Part shown: one piece after another, positions 34,988-45,948 of the stretch
Position numbering within the stretch: the stretch's first letter is position 1
Layout of the letters: each line of letters begins with the position of its first letter
From: Cryptomeria japonica
Taxonomy: Eukaryota > Streptophyta > Pinopsida > Cupressales > Cupressaceae
Direction of reading: 5' to 3'
NCBI RefSeq assembly: GCF_030272615.1
Contig: NC_081414.1
Span: 815,216,569 to 815,280,568 of the forward strand
DNA: 64,000 nt
Position numbers and translations under genes: made by a program
Notes under the pieces: generated by a model
Seen by the model: only the letters and a program-made list of their open reading frames with translations
Told to the model about the DNA's origin: nothing
The model's database searches: none

Positions 34988-36202
34988 CTCCTTAGTAATT
35001 AAACCTTGGGAAGCCTTAATTCTAATTCTTCATCTAACGAGGATAGGATATGTAGGAATAATAGTGGTAAAACTCATGCACTAGAGGGAAAATTTGAATT
35101 TTGAATTGTGGAACAAAGCTTACAAAATTGAGTAATAAAAAATTTAAGAAAATAATAATTACACAATTTAAATTTTGTTGGAAGAAGGGAACGACACAAT
35201 TTCCAAAAATGAAAGGAAATTGGAATTTTAAAATTAGGGCCAAGGAAATACCACTTAATTTTAAAAATATAATTTTTAAAATTAGGGCAGACTATAATTA
35301 ACCTCTTAATTTAAAAAAAAAAATTCTTTAAAGTTGAAATGTTGAACTTTGAAGGTATTTCAGATTCTAGAGGGATAAAAAATCGATAAAATCAGCCAAT
35401 CTCCTAGATAAGGCTATTAAATATAGTCATAACAGTCTCCCTAAATTTTGAGAAAAAAGTCAAGGACCATGGTGGGAACGCACATGGTCCAACCAATTTT
35501 TTTCAAAATTTTCAGTGATGTATATTACAATGATTTTAAAACTAACCCCCAAAAATTGGCGAATTTTATGATCTCTAGATGGGTGAAATAAAGGAACAAG
35601 TGCGAAAATAGGACCCTATTAGGGTTTTGAAGAAAAAGAGGAATTGAATTGCAATTTTGAAAAAGGTCAAACACAATGCATAGGGACACCTTGGAAAATG
35701 TTTAGAAATCTGAATGTAAATGAAATTGATTTGAAATTCACACAAAATCCAATTAATTTTAAAAATTAGGGTTTGATGACCTAACCACTTAATTTTGAAA
35801 TTTAAATTTTGGGAAAAAAGGGAGGAAATTGAAAATTTTAATTGTAGGATTGAAGACAAATCTAAGAACAATTAGAAATCTGAAAATTAAATAGAAATCC
35901 AATTTTTGCACAAGTTCAAGATGATTTTTGAAAATTAGAGTTTTAAAAAGTAACCTCTTAATTTTGTACATGTTAATTGCAAATTGAAGAAGACAAAGAG
36001 GAAATTGAATTTGACAAACAAAGAATTTTTTAGATCTACGATAACCACAAGCAATTTTTACAAATCACAAGTTCAATTTTGATTTTAAAAAATTGGGATT
36101 TTAATTATTTAACCACTAAGTTTGCAAAAAGTTGAAACTTGTAAATGAAAAATATGCAAGGTTTTTCAAAGGAAAGCATGCAAGATGTTGAGTTCACAAA
36201 AA
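34988..36202 (-). other. Element-D leader with diverged tandem repeats
   Basis: This AT-rich leader lies between the 5' LTR and gag. Three or more diverged units of about 165 bp are visible between about 35640 and 36130, each containing AAAATTAGGGTTT-like, then TAACCACTTAATTTTG-like text (for example 35757-35797, 35926-35964 and 36088-36122). Weaker traces lie at 35230-35310. No typical tRNA primer-binding site could be found next to the LTR: the minus strand reads TTTTTGTGAACTCAACATC. Confidence 0.6.
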
Positions 36203-37404
36203 TATAATGGTGGGAAAATGGTGGATGATAAATCAAGAAGGGAACTACCCTTTCCCTCAAAGAGAGATGAGAGTTTTGCTATCGATTAACATTCAAGCAC
36301 TTTTCACCATTACATTAGAAAGAGGAGAGGATAATTCACTAGATTCAATCTCTTTACACATAGATGGTAGATTGAATTTTGAATGAATTGAGAATGCTAA
36401 GTTGATCCCCTCTTTCTTCTTCGATTTGGAAAGGAAATGATTGAATTATGTAGTGCAAAAGTAACAAAGAATTGATTATAACTTGAGATTGGAGTATGGG
36501 ATGAAGCTATGCACCTGGATCTGGTAGTAAAATGTCAAGACAAAGTCACCTTGTGAATTTGAAGAAAATTTGCCTGGACTATGCCGGGAATGTACACGGT
36601 CCTCTAAAAAATCCATGAAATGAAAAGGGTTTTTCTACCTCTTCAAATGAAGCTCGAAGATGAAAGTACAACTACCCACCTACAACCTACACATAGAAAA
36701 GAGAGAAAAATGGGTTGGGATTAGGGGTTTGCCATTAGGTCAAACCCCAGTTTTGGAATTAACCAAGTAATGAAAGAAAGTACTTGCAAGTAGATGTAAA
36801 TGAAAGATTGAATTGTGAATCACCTCAAGGGAGGTTGTGGTAGCAATGTTGGTAGAAATGCTTGTGTGGAATTGAATGTTGAAATCAATCTCCTCTTCAA
36901 TGGTTGAATCCTTGACTTGAATGCAACACCTAGCCTTCAAGGGAGACTTGAGATTGCTCAATGCTTGAATGATCTTGAATGCTTGATCGCTTGTGCATAC
37001 TCCAATCTTATCCAACTTTAAATTATGAAAATTATGAAAATGAGAGAGTGAGTGCCCCCTTAAATACATGTTTAGTGGATTTGAATTTTGCCATGGGTTG
37101 ACATCAGGGGAGTTTCCCACTCAATGCACAACCCACAATGCATGCTCTAGGAAGGGTCTTGCCCCAAAATAGCATAGGGAAAGGGGCACCACACCCCTAT
37201 TCTAGGAGGAAAATGATGCTATGCCCCTATCCAAGGGGGGATAGTGGCAGAGTGTGGATGAGGTGATGCAGAGGCCAAGGAAGAAGTTGTTTCTGCAAGC
37301 TGGGCAATCTCTTGTCTTCGATCAGGCTAAAGGATTTGATCTCACATGCGTGAGGACCCTAATGTAGTCAAAAATTGCTAGGGTTTCAATTTTATGAGAC
37401 TATA
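36203..37404 (-). repeat. Element-D 5' LTR
   Basis: This 1202-bp partner of 29618-30867 reads, on the minus strand, from TATAGTCTCATAAAATTG to CACCATTATA; both terminal dinucleotides differ from TG/CA by one transition. It is followed at 37405-37409 by the target repeat ctaat and then by the Copia-B polypurine tract. Confidence 0.8.
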
Positions 37405-37409
37405 CTAAT

Positions 37410-37690
37410 AATCTCCCCCTTTGGAATTGATGACAACACTAGATGTGAAAAACATCCAAGTGCCAAGAAATCCCAAACAAGTCTCCCCCTATGGAAGACA
37501 ACCAACAATCTCCCACAAGATGATATAGAAATAAAGCTCTGATGTCTCCCCCTTTGACTGATATTCTGTTAAGCTTTGTTTTTCACACATATCTCTCCCT
37601 CTTTGACATCAATGCCAAAGATCTGACATAAATATCAAAGAAAGATCACAAATCCTCTGATTCTTATAGTTGACTACTCCCCTTGAGTAG
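37410..37690 (-). promoter_or_regulatory. Multiple polypurine tracts of Copia-B
   Basis: Five purine tracts (seen on the plus strand as C-runs) lie upstream of the 3' LTR: ATCTCCCCCTTTGGAATTG at 37410, GTCTCCCCCTATGG near 37480, GTCTCCCCCTTTG near 37543, TCTCCCTCTTTGACATCAA near 37591 and CTCCCCTTGAGTAG near 37677. Repeated tracts here are described for Sirevirus-type Copia elements. Confidence 0.65.
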
Positions 37691-37821
37691 TAACACCACC
37701 ACATCAATCCGGAATGAATAATAGATCTAATAATGCATACCGGACTATTGCCAATCAGCATCACCGAGGTCTCTACCAGAGGGGAAGAAACCCCCAATCT
37801 ATCTTTGAAGTACTCAAATAA

Positions 37822-38105
37822 TTATTTAGGCAAAGGCTTAGTGAATATGTCTGCAATATGCTCCTTAGTGTTCACATAAACCAGTCTGACTTCATTTCCT
37901 TCCACCTTCTCCTTTAAAAAGTTATACTTGATAGATATGTGCTTTGTCTTAGAATGAAAAACTAGATTCTTTGAAATATCAATAGTAGCAAAGTTATCAC
38001 ATTGAATAACTATTGGTTCATTACAATCCACCTTTATATACTTCAACATTTGCTTCATCCATAGAACTTGTGTGCAGTTAGTAGCAACAACAACATACTC
38101 AACTT
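37822..38105 (-). pseudogene. Copia-B RNase H, C-terminal part
   Basis: The frame encodes the end of Copia RNase H: EYVVVATNCTQ, QCDNFATID, HSKTKHISIKYNFLKEKV and EHIADIFTKPLPK before the stop at 37822. It joins the part at 43174 onward; Copia-A was inserted between STAEA and EYVVVA. No stop or shift occurs in this piece. Confidence 0.85.
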
Positions 38106-38340
38106 TGTTAGGTTTCAGAGACAACTGAGAGCGGGGGGTGGTGAATCAGTTGTCCAATAAATTCAACCAAAATTAACTTAATAAAAACTTAATGCTTAAT
38201 ACTGGTAAACCGAATACCAGTGTTTTGCATAAGTCTCTGTCTTGCCGGTGAACATAACCAAAGTTCTCCAAATGTTGATAAGTGTTGATGGGTGTTGACA
38301 TCAATGAAAAAACAATATCAACATATCCAAAATACCAACA
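38106..38340 (-). repeat. Copia-A 3' LTR
   Basis: On the plus strand it reads from TGTTAGGTTTCAGAGACAAC to AAAATACCAACA. It has the GGGGGGTGGTGAATCAG end motif but lacks the hairpin module found in the longer LTRs. Its first ~120 bases closely resemble the start of the Copia-G LTR (63065 onward). Confidence 0.85.
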
Positions 38341-38341
38341 A

Positions 38342-38650
38342 TCTCCCACTTTGGCATTGATGGCAACACGAGATGAAAAAACCATCAAAGTGCCAAAATA
38401 GAAATGCCAAAAACCAAAAAACCAACAATCTCCCAAAGAGATCATTAACCAAAAATAAAAAAATACATAATATCTCTCCAAAATAATAATTTCTTCCCAA
38501 GAGATAAAGTCTCTCCCCCTAGGAATAATATGTGTTATCCATGTGTTTTTCCATATCAATCTCTCCCCCTTTGACATCAAATGCCAAAGCAATACAAAAT
38601 CAAATACAAAATACCAACTCATTCAATATGCCAACTACTCCCCCTGAGAA
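38342..38650 (-). promoter_or_regulatory. Multiple polypurine tracts of Copia-A
   Basis: C-runs on the plus strand occur at about 38342 (ATCTCCCACTTTGGCATTG), 38426 (ATCTCCCAAAGAG), 38512 (CTCTCCCCCTAGG), 38562 (CTCTCCCCCTTTGACATC) and 38636 (CTCCCCCTGAGAAG). The tract adjacent to the LTR carries an A within the run. Confidence 0.65.
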
Positions 38651-38841
38651 GTAGCTCTCCTCATCAAAGTTAGAATAAAAGATTTCTCTATTAATTATGT
38701 CGGTTGATGACAAACATCAACTGTCTAAGTCTCTACTGGTCAGGGTAGGACTCCAAGTTGCTCTCTGAGATACTCAAATGTTTCCTTAGGCAAAGGCTTT
38801 GTGAAAATATGTACAATCTACTCTTTAGTATTCACATAAAC

Positions 38842-41800
38842 CTATTTTACTTCTTTTGATTCAACATTCTCCTTTAGAAAGATCAGTTTGATAGAAACAT
38901 GTTTAGTTTTAGAGTGAAGTACCGGGTTATTTGATATATCAATTGTTGTATTGTCATAGTAAATAGTTATAGGTTCTTTGCAATTTACCTTTATGTCCTT
39001 CAACATTTGCTTGATCCATTTTATTTGTGTACCGTTAGTTGCTGCTGCAACATATTCTGATTCTGCTATTGATAAACTTGTACAACTTTGTTTCTTACTC
39101 AACCATGAAATTAGTCTATTGCCAAGAAAAAATGCTCACCGGTGGTGCTTTTTCTGTCATCCACATCTCCTGCCCAATTAGCATTTGTGTATGCACATAA
39201 GTCAAAAATTTTATCTCTAGGATACCATAAACCAAGATTTGTAGTGCCTTGTAGGTACCGGAAAATCCTTTTCACTGTTGATTCATGATTTTCTTTAGGA
39301 TTAGTTTGAAATCTTTAAACAATACATACTGCATTCATAATATCAAGTCATGTTTGTGTCAAATACAGTAAACCTCCTATCATAGATTTATATCTAGTTG
39401 GATTAACAGGTGTAGATTCATCCTTTAAAGATAATTTATCATTTGCAGTCATAGGTGTGCTTACTAGTTTACAATTTTCCATGCCCAATTTCTTTAGTAA
39501 TTCCTTCAAGTTCTTAGATTGACATAGGAATATACCTTTATCAGTCTGTGAAATCTGCAATCCTAAAAAGAATTTTATCTCTCCAATCATAGACATTTCA
39601 AATTCTTGTTTCATTTTGTTAGAAAAGTCTTTACACAAACCATCTTCTCCTCCAAAGATTATATCATCAACAAAAACTTTAATAACAAAGATGTCATCAT
39701 TAGTTACTTTGTAGTATAGATTGATGTCTACATTACCTTATGTGTAACCAAGCTTTCAAAGATATTTGTCCAATCTTGCATACCAAGCTCTAAGAGCATG
39801 TTTCAATCCATACAGAGCTTTCCTTAACCTACAAACCATGTCTTAGTTATCTGTCAAAGAAAATCCATTAGGTTGCTCAATGTAAACTTCTTCTTCAAGA
39901 TCTCCATTCCGAAATGCACATTTAACATCCATTTGATATACTTTATAGTTTATGTGTGCTGCAAAAGACAATAAAAGTCTTATTGCCTCAATTCTAGCTA
40001 CCAGTGCAAATGTTTCATTGTAATCAATTCCCTCTTTCTGTGAATATCCCTTACATACCAATCTTGCTTTGTTTCTGATTACCATGCCATCTTCATTAAG
40101 TTTATTTCTAAAAACCCATTTAGTCCCAATTACATTTTTGTCTTTAGGTCGGGAAACTAATGACCAAGTGTTATTCCTTTCAATTTGTTCCAATTCATCT
40201 TCCATTGCTTTAATCCAATATTTATCTTCACATGCCTCATTAATTGATGTAGGTTCAATTTGAGAAATAAGACATACCTCCTCATTTACCAATCTTCCTC
40301 TAGTCATAACTCCTTGAAATTTGTTTCCAATTATCTAATCTTTAGAATGATTCAATCTTACATATCAGGGTGTTTTTGCTTGCTATTGTTCTTTAGTGAC
40401 TGTTGAATCTCCAAATGATGCTAGTGTAACTGGATCATTATTCTATACTGGTGTATTCATAATAGGTTCATTTTTTATTATCTCTATTACCGGTTCAGAG
40501 TCTGTGTACCTTGAATTTCCTCTAAATTGTTCATCAATCTTCACATTTGCACTCTCAACAATTTTTTGTAATCTCTTGTTAAAACATCTATATGCCTTGC
40601 TCTTAGATGAATAACCAAGAAATATTCCTTCATCACTTATAGGATCAAATTTGCCAATATATTAATCTCTTCTAATATAACATTTACTTCCAAATATTCT
40701 GAAATATTTAAGAGTAGGAGTATTACCAAACCATAGTTCATGTGGGGTCTTATCCGTTTCTCCTTTGATGTGAACTCTATTGAATGTATAAACAATTGTA
40801 TTGACCTTTTCTCTCTAGTATATATGATGTAGATTTGCTTCTAATACCATACTTCTAGTTGCATCCAAGATAGTTTTGTTTTTCCTTTCCACAACTCCAT
40901 TCTGCTGGGGTGTCCGAGGTGTTGACAATTGTCTTTTGATCCCATTCACTTCACAAAATGTATTAAATTCCTTATATGTGAACTCACCTCCTTGATCTGA
41001 TCTCAAACATTTGATTTTCTTGCCGGTTTCATTTTCTACCATCACCTTGAATAGTTTGAATTTCCCAAATGCTTCAAATTTTTCTTTGAGAAAAGTAACC
41101 CAACACATTCTAGAATAGTCATCAATGATTAGCATAAAGAATCTATCTCCTTGTATACTTTTAGTTCTTGCTAGACCACATAAATTAGTATGAATTAAAT
41201 CAAGAACATTGTTATACTTCTCTGGAATACTTTTGAAAGTTGCTCTAACCTACTTTCCAAATTGAAATTCCTTACATACCAGATTGTGAGGTTTAACAAT
41301 CTTACGTAAATCTCTAACTACCTTAGTAGTATTGATTTTCACAATGCAATCAAAATTTACATGAAAAAGTCTTTTATGCCATAACCAAGTTTCATCAATG
41401 TGTGAAATCAAACATGCTTTCTCATTGTTGTTTTAATGAAAGATATTACCTATAGTCTGATTACCGGTTGCAATTTCCAAACCAGTTCTGTTTAAGATTT
41501 TGCATTTACCATTCTTGAATTGTAACTGAAATCCTTTCTCAACTAATCGACCAACACTCAAAAGATTATGCTTCAAACCTTCAACATAGTAAACATTATC
41601 AATATTTTGTTTACCATCAGAAGATATAGTGCCTTTTCCTTTGATCAAACAAGCTTTATCATCTCCAAATCTTACTAGACCTCCATTGTAATCCTAAAAG
41701 GTTAAGAATTTACTTTTATGTCTAGTCATATGATGTGAACATCCTGAATCAATAATCCATTCATCCTTATCTTCAAATTTATCTGCCAGGGCCTACTCTA

Positions 41801-42884
41801 CCCGTTGAACAGTAGGTGTCGGTTGATCTTCTATTATAGCAACAAAAGCCCATCCATTATCTATTGGGTCCTCATGAGAATCAACAGTAACTCCTTCATC
41901 AGCATAATAACAAGATTTGTCTTTGTTCTTCTTGAACTTGTATTTTTGATAGTTAGGGTTAGGCTTATATGTTCTTTTAGCTTCTTCTCTTAATCTTGCA
42001 TGTCTATCAAGACATCTAGATGCCATATGACCAATCTTATTATAATTAAAACATTTAAAGGGTGCTTTGCCTTCATACTTATTTCCAATTGGACCTTTAG
42101 GCATTTTCCTTGCAAATAGTGCTTCAAGTTCTTCAAGTTCTTCATTTTCTCTCGTCCTTTCTTCAAGTTCTCTTGCATAGAAGGCTTTCCAATCAGATTT
42201 GTCAAGTGATAATGATGCTGCTGAAGTTGATGATGATGCCTTAAAAGCTAGATCTATCTTGATATTAGTAATAGGACCAAATTCCTCAAGTTCAAAAGCT
42301 AAAAGTTTTCCAACCAAAGTGTCTCTAGATACTGATGCATTAGGCATTTTTCTTAATTCATTTATAGCAGTAACTTTGATTTTATACACCGGTGGAGAAG
42401 CTCTTAAAACTTTAGAAATAATCTCATCTTCACTTAAGGTTCCTCCACAATATTGTATACCCAAAACAATTTCATTTACTCTTTCCATAAAAGAAGAAAT
42501 TCTTTCATCTTCTTCCATTTTCAGACTTTCATACCTAACCCGGAAGCATTCAAGTTTTGCAATTTTTACTGTTGAATCTCCTTCATTCAATGTTTCCAGT
42601 TTGTCCCAAATAGCTTTAGCAGTAGATCTATCTGACAATCCCATGACTTGCTGATTTGACAATGTGCTCAAAAGTGCTTCTCTTGCTTTGTAATCATTTT
42701 CCTCATCTTTTCCCAAGGTAGGTGGGTTAGGCTGACCAAGAGTAGGAGCAGTATAACCATTCTTTGTAACCTCCCATATATCCTTTCCAATGCAATTCAA
42801 GTGTGTCTCCATCCCGATCTTCCATATGCCATAGTTAGTTCCATCAAGTTTCAGACAGTCCTTCCTGAAATAGTTAGAAGACAT
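38842..42884 (-). pseudogene. Copia-A Gag-Pol polyprotein
   Basis: It starts at the ATG at 42884 (MSSNYFRKDCLKLDGTNYG). Gag runs to 41793; its knuckle CFNYNKIGHMASRC has Tyr for the second Cys. Protease DSGCSHHM, pre-integrase, integrase with RTPQQNGVVERKN near 40900, RT with MDVKCAF and FVDDIIF near 39660, and RNase H follow in order. One frame holds from 42884 to about 39140, then a single shift leads to the last segment (39102-38842, EYVAAATNGTQ). About fifteen stops interrupt it. It would encode capsid, protease, integrase and polymerase if intact. Confidence 0.9.
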
Positions 42885-42927
42885 TGGATCTCCTCAAGCT
42901 GTTAAACTTCTACAAAAAGAGGACTAA

Positions 42928-42939
42928 GCTTTGATACCA
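42928..42939 (-). promoter_or_regulatory. Copia-A primer-binding site
   Basis: On the minus strand TGGTATCAAAGC follows the 5' LTR after two bases; one transition from the consensus TGGTATCAGAGC. Confidence 0.85.
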
Positions 42940-42941
42940 AT

Positions 42942-43173
42942 TGCTAGGTCCCAGAGACAACTTGGGGGGGGGGGTGAATCAGCTGTCCAATAAATTCAAC
43001 CAAAAGTAACTTAACAAAAACTTAATGCTTAATATCGGTAAACCAAATACTAGTGTTTTGCATAAGTCTCTGTCTTGCCGGTGAACATAACCAAAGTTCT
43101 CCAAATGCTAATAAGTGTTGACAGGTGTTGACATCAATCAAAAAACCATATCAACATATCCAAAATACCAACA
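42942..43173 (-). repeat. Copia-A 5' LTR
   Basis: This 232-bp partner of 38106-38340 starts on the plus strand TGCTAGGTCCCAGAGACAAC, with a 12-G run near 42963, and ends CAAAATACCAACA. The two copies are similar by eye, so the short length predates this insertion. Confidence 0.85.
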
Positions 43174-45793
43174 AGCTTCAGCAGTAGATAAATAAGTGCA
43201 TGACTGCTTCTTGCTTATCCATGAAACAAGTTTCTTTCCAGGAAAGAAAGCTCCACTGGATGTGCTCTTTCAGTCATCAACATCTCGAGCCCAATCTGCA
43301 TCTATATATACACATAATGTAAAGTCATCATTTTTAGGATACCACAAAACCATATTCAGTTATTCCCTACAAATGCCTGAAAATCCTTTTCACCGCACTC
43401 TCATGATTTTCTCTAGGATCACTCTGATATCTTGATACAATATAAAATGCATTCATTATATCCAATCTAGTCTGAGTTAGATATAACAAAACACCAATCA
43501 TAGACTTGTACCTTATAGGAATTACCAGCGTAGATGCATCATTCTTTGTTAATTTATCACTTTTAACCATCAAAGTACTAATCGGTTTACAATTTTCTAG
43601 CCCAAATTTATTCAACAACTCTCTAGCATACTTAGTTTGACAGATGAAAATACCTTTATTAGTTTGAGTAATCTACAAACCTAAGAAACAATACATCTCC
43701 CCAATCATACCCATCTCAAATTCATTCTTCACATTGTTAGAGAATTCCATACACAACTTATCTTCACCTCCAAAAATGATATCATCAACAAAGACCTCAA
43801 TAATAAATATGTCATCATCAATGATCTTATAATATATATTACTATCAGCATTTACCTTTAGTGAAATGAAGCTTCAAAAGATATTTATTCAGTCTTGCAT
43901 ACCAAGCTCTAGGGGCTTGTTTTAATCCATATAAAGCTTTCTTTAACCTGCAAACCATGTTTTTGTCATTTGAAAGTGAAAATCCATCAGGTTGCTCAAT
44001 ATAAACTTCCTCTTCAAGATCTCCATTCAGAAATGCACACTAAACATCCATCTAATAAACCTTGTAGTTCTTATGTGCAACATAAGCAAGAAATAATCCC
44101 AGCTTCAATCCTAGCTACCAGTGCAAAGGTTTCACAATAATCAATTCCTTTCTTTTGAGAATATCCTTTACAAACCAATCTAGATTTATTCCTCATAACT
44201 TGTCCATCCTCACTCAATTTATTCTTAAAAACCCATTTAGTTCCAATAACATTCTTATTTTTAGGTCGGGGAACTAAAGTCCACGTGTTACTCTTTTCTA
44301 TTTGATCTAATTCTTCTTCCATAGCTTTCATCCAACTTTCATCTTTACAAGCTTCAATTACTAATGCCGGTTCAACTTGAGAAATAAAACATACCTCATC
44401 AGCTACCAACCTTCTTCTTGTCATCACTCCTTTTCTTTTATCTCCAATGATTTGATCTTCTAAATTATTCAACCTTACATACCGAGGATTCTTTTGATTT
44501 TATGTTCCTTTGTCCTGATCTTCAGTTACTGTTAAATTTTTCGATACTACCGCAGTAACTAGTTCAACATTTTGTTCCAATGTAGGTGCTATCACTTCAC
44601 TTATGATCATTTCCAATATCATTTCTCTCTCATAACCTTTTATTTGACTTCTATTCTACTCATCCACTTTGACATTTGTGCTCTCTACAATTCTCTGCAA
44701 TCTTTTGTTATAACATCTATATGCTTTTCTTTTATTAGAATAACCAAAAAATAATCCTTCATCACATCTAGGATCAAACTTTCCAATGGAATGATCTCTT
44801 TTAATATATAATTTACTACCAAAGATTCTAAAATACTTAACCATCGGTGTATGACCAAACCATAGCTAATAAGGTGTCTTATCGGTATCTCCTTTGATAT
44901 GAACTCTGTTCAATGTGTATACTGTCATGCTTACAGCTTCTCTCGAGTAGATATGAGGCAGATTAGCTTTCATCATCATAGTTCTAGTTGCATCCAAGAT
45001 AGTTTTGTTCTTCCTTTTCACAACTCCACTCTGCTAAGGTGTCTGGGGTGCAAACAACTGTCTCCATATCCCATTGTCTCCATATCCCATTCTTCTCACA
45101 ATAGCAGTTAAATTCACTAGATGTGAATTCTCCACCCTGATCTGACCTTAAACATTTTAATCTTCAATCTTGTCTCTATCTTAACTTTAATTTTAAATAT
45201 TTTAAACTTTTCAAATGCTTTAGACTTCTCCCTTAGAAAAGTAACCCACATCATTCTTGAATAGTCGTCAATGATTAGCATGAAATATCTATCACCCTAA
45301 AAACTTTTGATTCTAGCAAGACCAAATAAATTAGTATGAATAAGATCAAGAACATCATTAGATTTGTCCTATATACTCTTAAAATAAGTTCTGACTTGCT
45401 TTCCCGTTTGACATTCCTTACATACCGGATTATAGGGCTTTACAATCTTAGGTATATCTCTGACTACCTTAGTAGAACTGATCTTGAAAAAGCAATCAAA
45501 ATTCACATGACATGACCTCTTATGCCATAGACAACTCTCATCAATTTATGTAATCAAACATTTCTTCTCACCGGATTTCAAATGAAAGATATTACCTTTA
45601 GTCTATGTACTGGTTGCAATCTCAAATCCAAATTTGTTGATAATCTTGCATTTTGCATCCTTGAACTGTAACTGCAATCCCTTATCCACCAGCTTTCCTA
45701 CATAAAATATTATTCGTTAAACCTTCAACATAATAAACATTATTAGTGTTATGCTTACCATCCAATGATATTGTTCTTCCCTTGATCATAATC
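43174..45793 (-). pseudogene. Copia-B integrase, RT and RNase H part
   Basis: From 45793 downward the minus strand encodes the pre-integrase end (NNVYYVEGL), integrase, RT ([13 protein letters not shown] near 44220; LVARIEA) and RNase H start. It is close to Copia-A in sequence. The conserved integrase motif near 45040 has TAG in place of one Gln. A 16-bp tandem duplication (TCTCCATATCCCATTG at 45061-45092) and other shifts break the frame. It is more decayed than Copia-A or C. Confidence 0.8.
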
Positions 45794-45948
45794 ATTTATT
45801 TTATGTTTTTCGAAGTTTTGGTCTTTGTAGTTGATACACTGCAAAAATGGTCCGATGCACTGCAGAATGAACTGTATGCATTGTTTAACTTGGTATATGC
45901 ACTATTATGGTAGGGATATACACTAAACTATTAGACCAATGCATTTTT
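45794..45948. other. Unidentified DNA left of Copia-C
   Basis: Copia-B homology stops at about 45793. This 155-bp stretch runs directly into the Copia-C target site and continues at 53749. Repeated short words such as TGCACTGCAG and TATGCA are seen, but no coding. Confidence 0.4.

Larger units (their letters stand above)
29618..37404 (-). mobile_element. Element-D, Ty3-type gag-protease element without RT
   Basis: This 7.8-kb element has two LTRs of about 1.2 kb (29618-30867 and 36203-37404). Its target repeat is ctaac/ctaat. The internal region encodes Gag, a CHHC knuckle, an aspartic protease-like domain and a linker, all on the minus strand. There is no RT, RNase H or integrase between the linker and the polypurine tract. 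Gag and protease style fit the Tat lineage of Ty3/gypsy, the same lineage as Element-F. It is non-autonomous. Confidence 0.8.
38106..43173 (-). mobile_element. Copia-A, complete element with short LTRs
   Basis: This 5.07-kb minus-strand Copia element has LTRs of 235 bp (38106-38340) and 232 bp (42942-43173), a primer-binding site, gag-pol and several polypurine tracts. It sits inside RNase H of Copia-B. The target repeat is aactt (38101-38105) and agctt (43174-43178), differing by one base. Copia-B coding is continuous across the site if the insertion is ignored. Confidence 0.9.
28392..45793 (-). mobile_element. Copia-B, 5' truncated, interrupted twice
   Basis: This minus-strand Copia element consists of a 3' LTR (28392-29617 plus a few bases at 37405-37410), a region with several polypurine tracts (37410-37690), pol 3' end (37822-38105) and the rest of pol (43174-45793). 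Element-D lies in the LTR and Copia-A in RNase H. At its upstream end homology to Copia-A stops abruptly near 45793, just after the GAG-pre-integrase start (KGRTIS), so gag, protease and the 5' LTR are missing. Confidence 0.75.

Noticed and set aside
42199-42654. 151-codon plus-strand frame
   Set aside because: It is antisense to Copia-A Gag.
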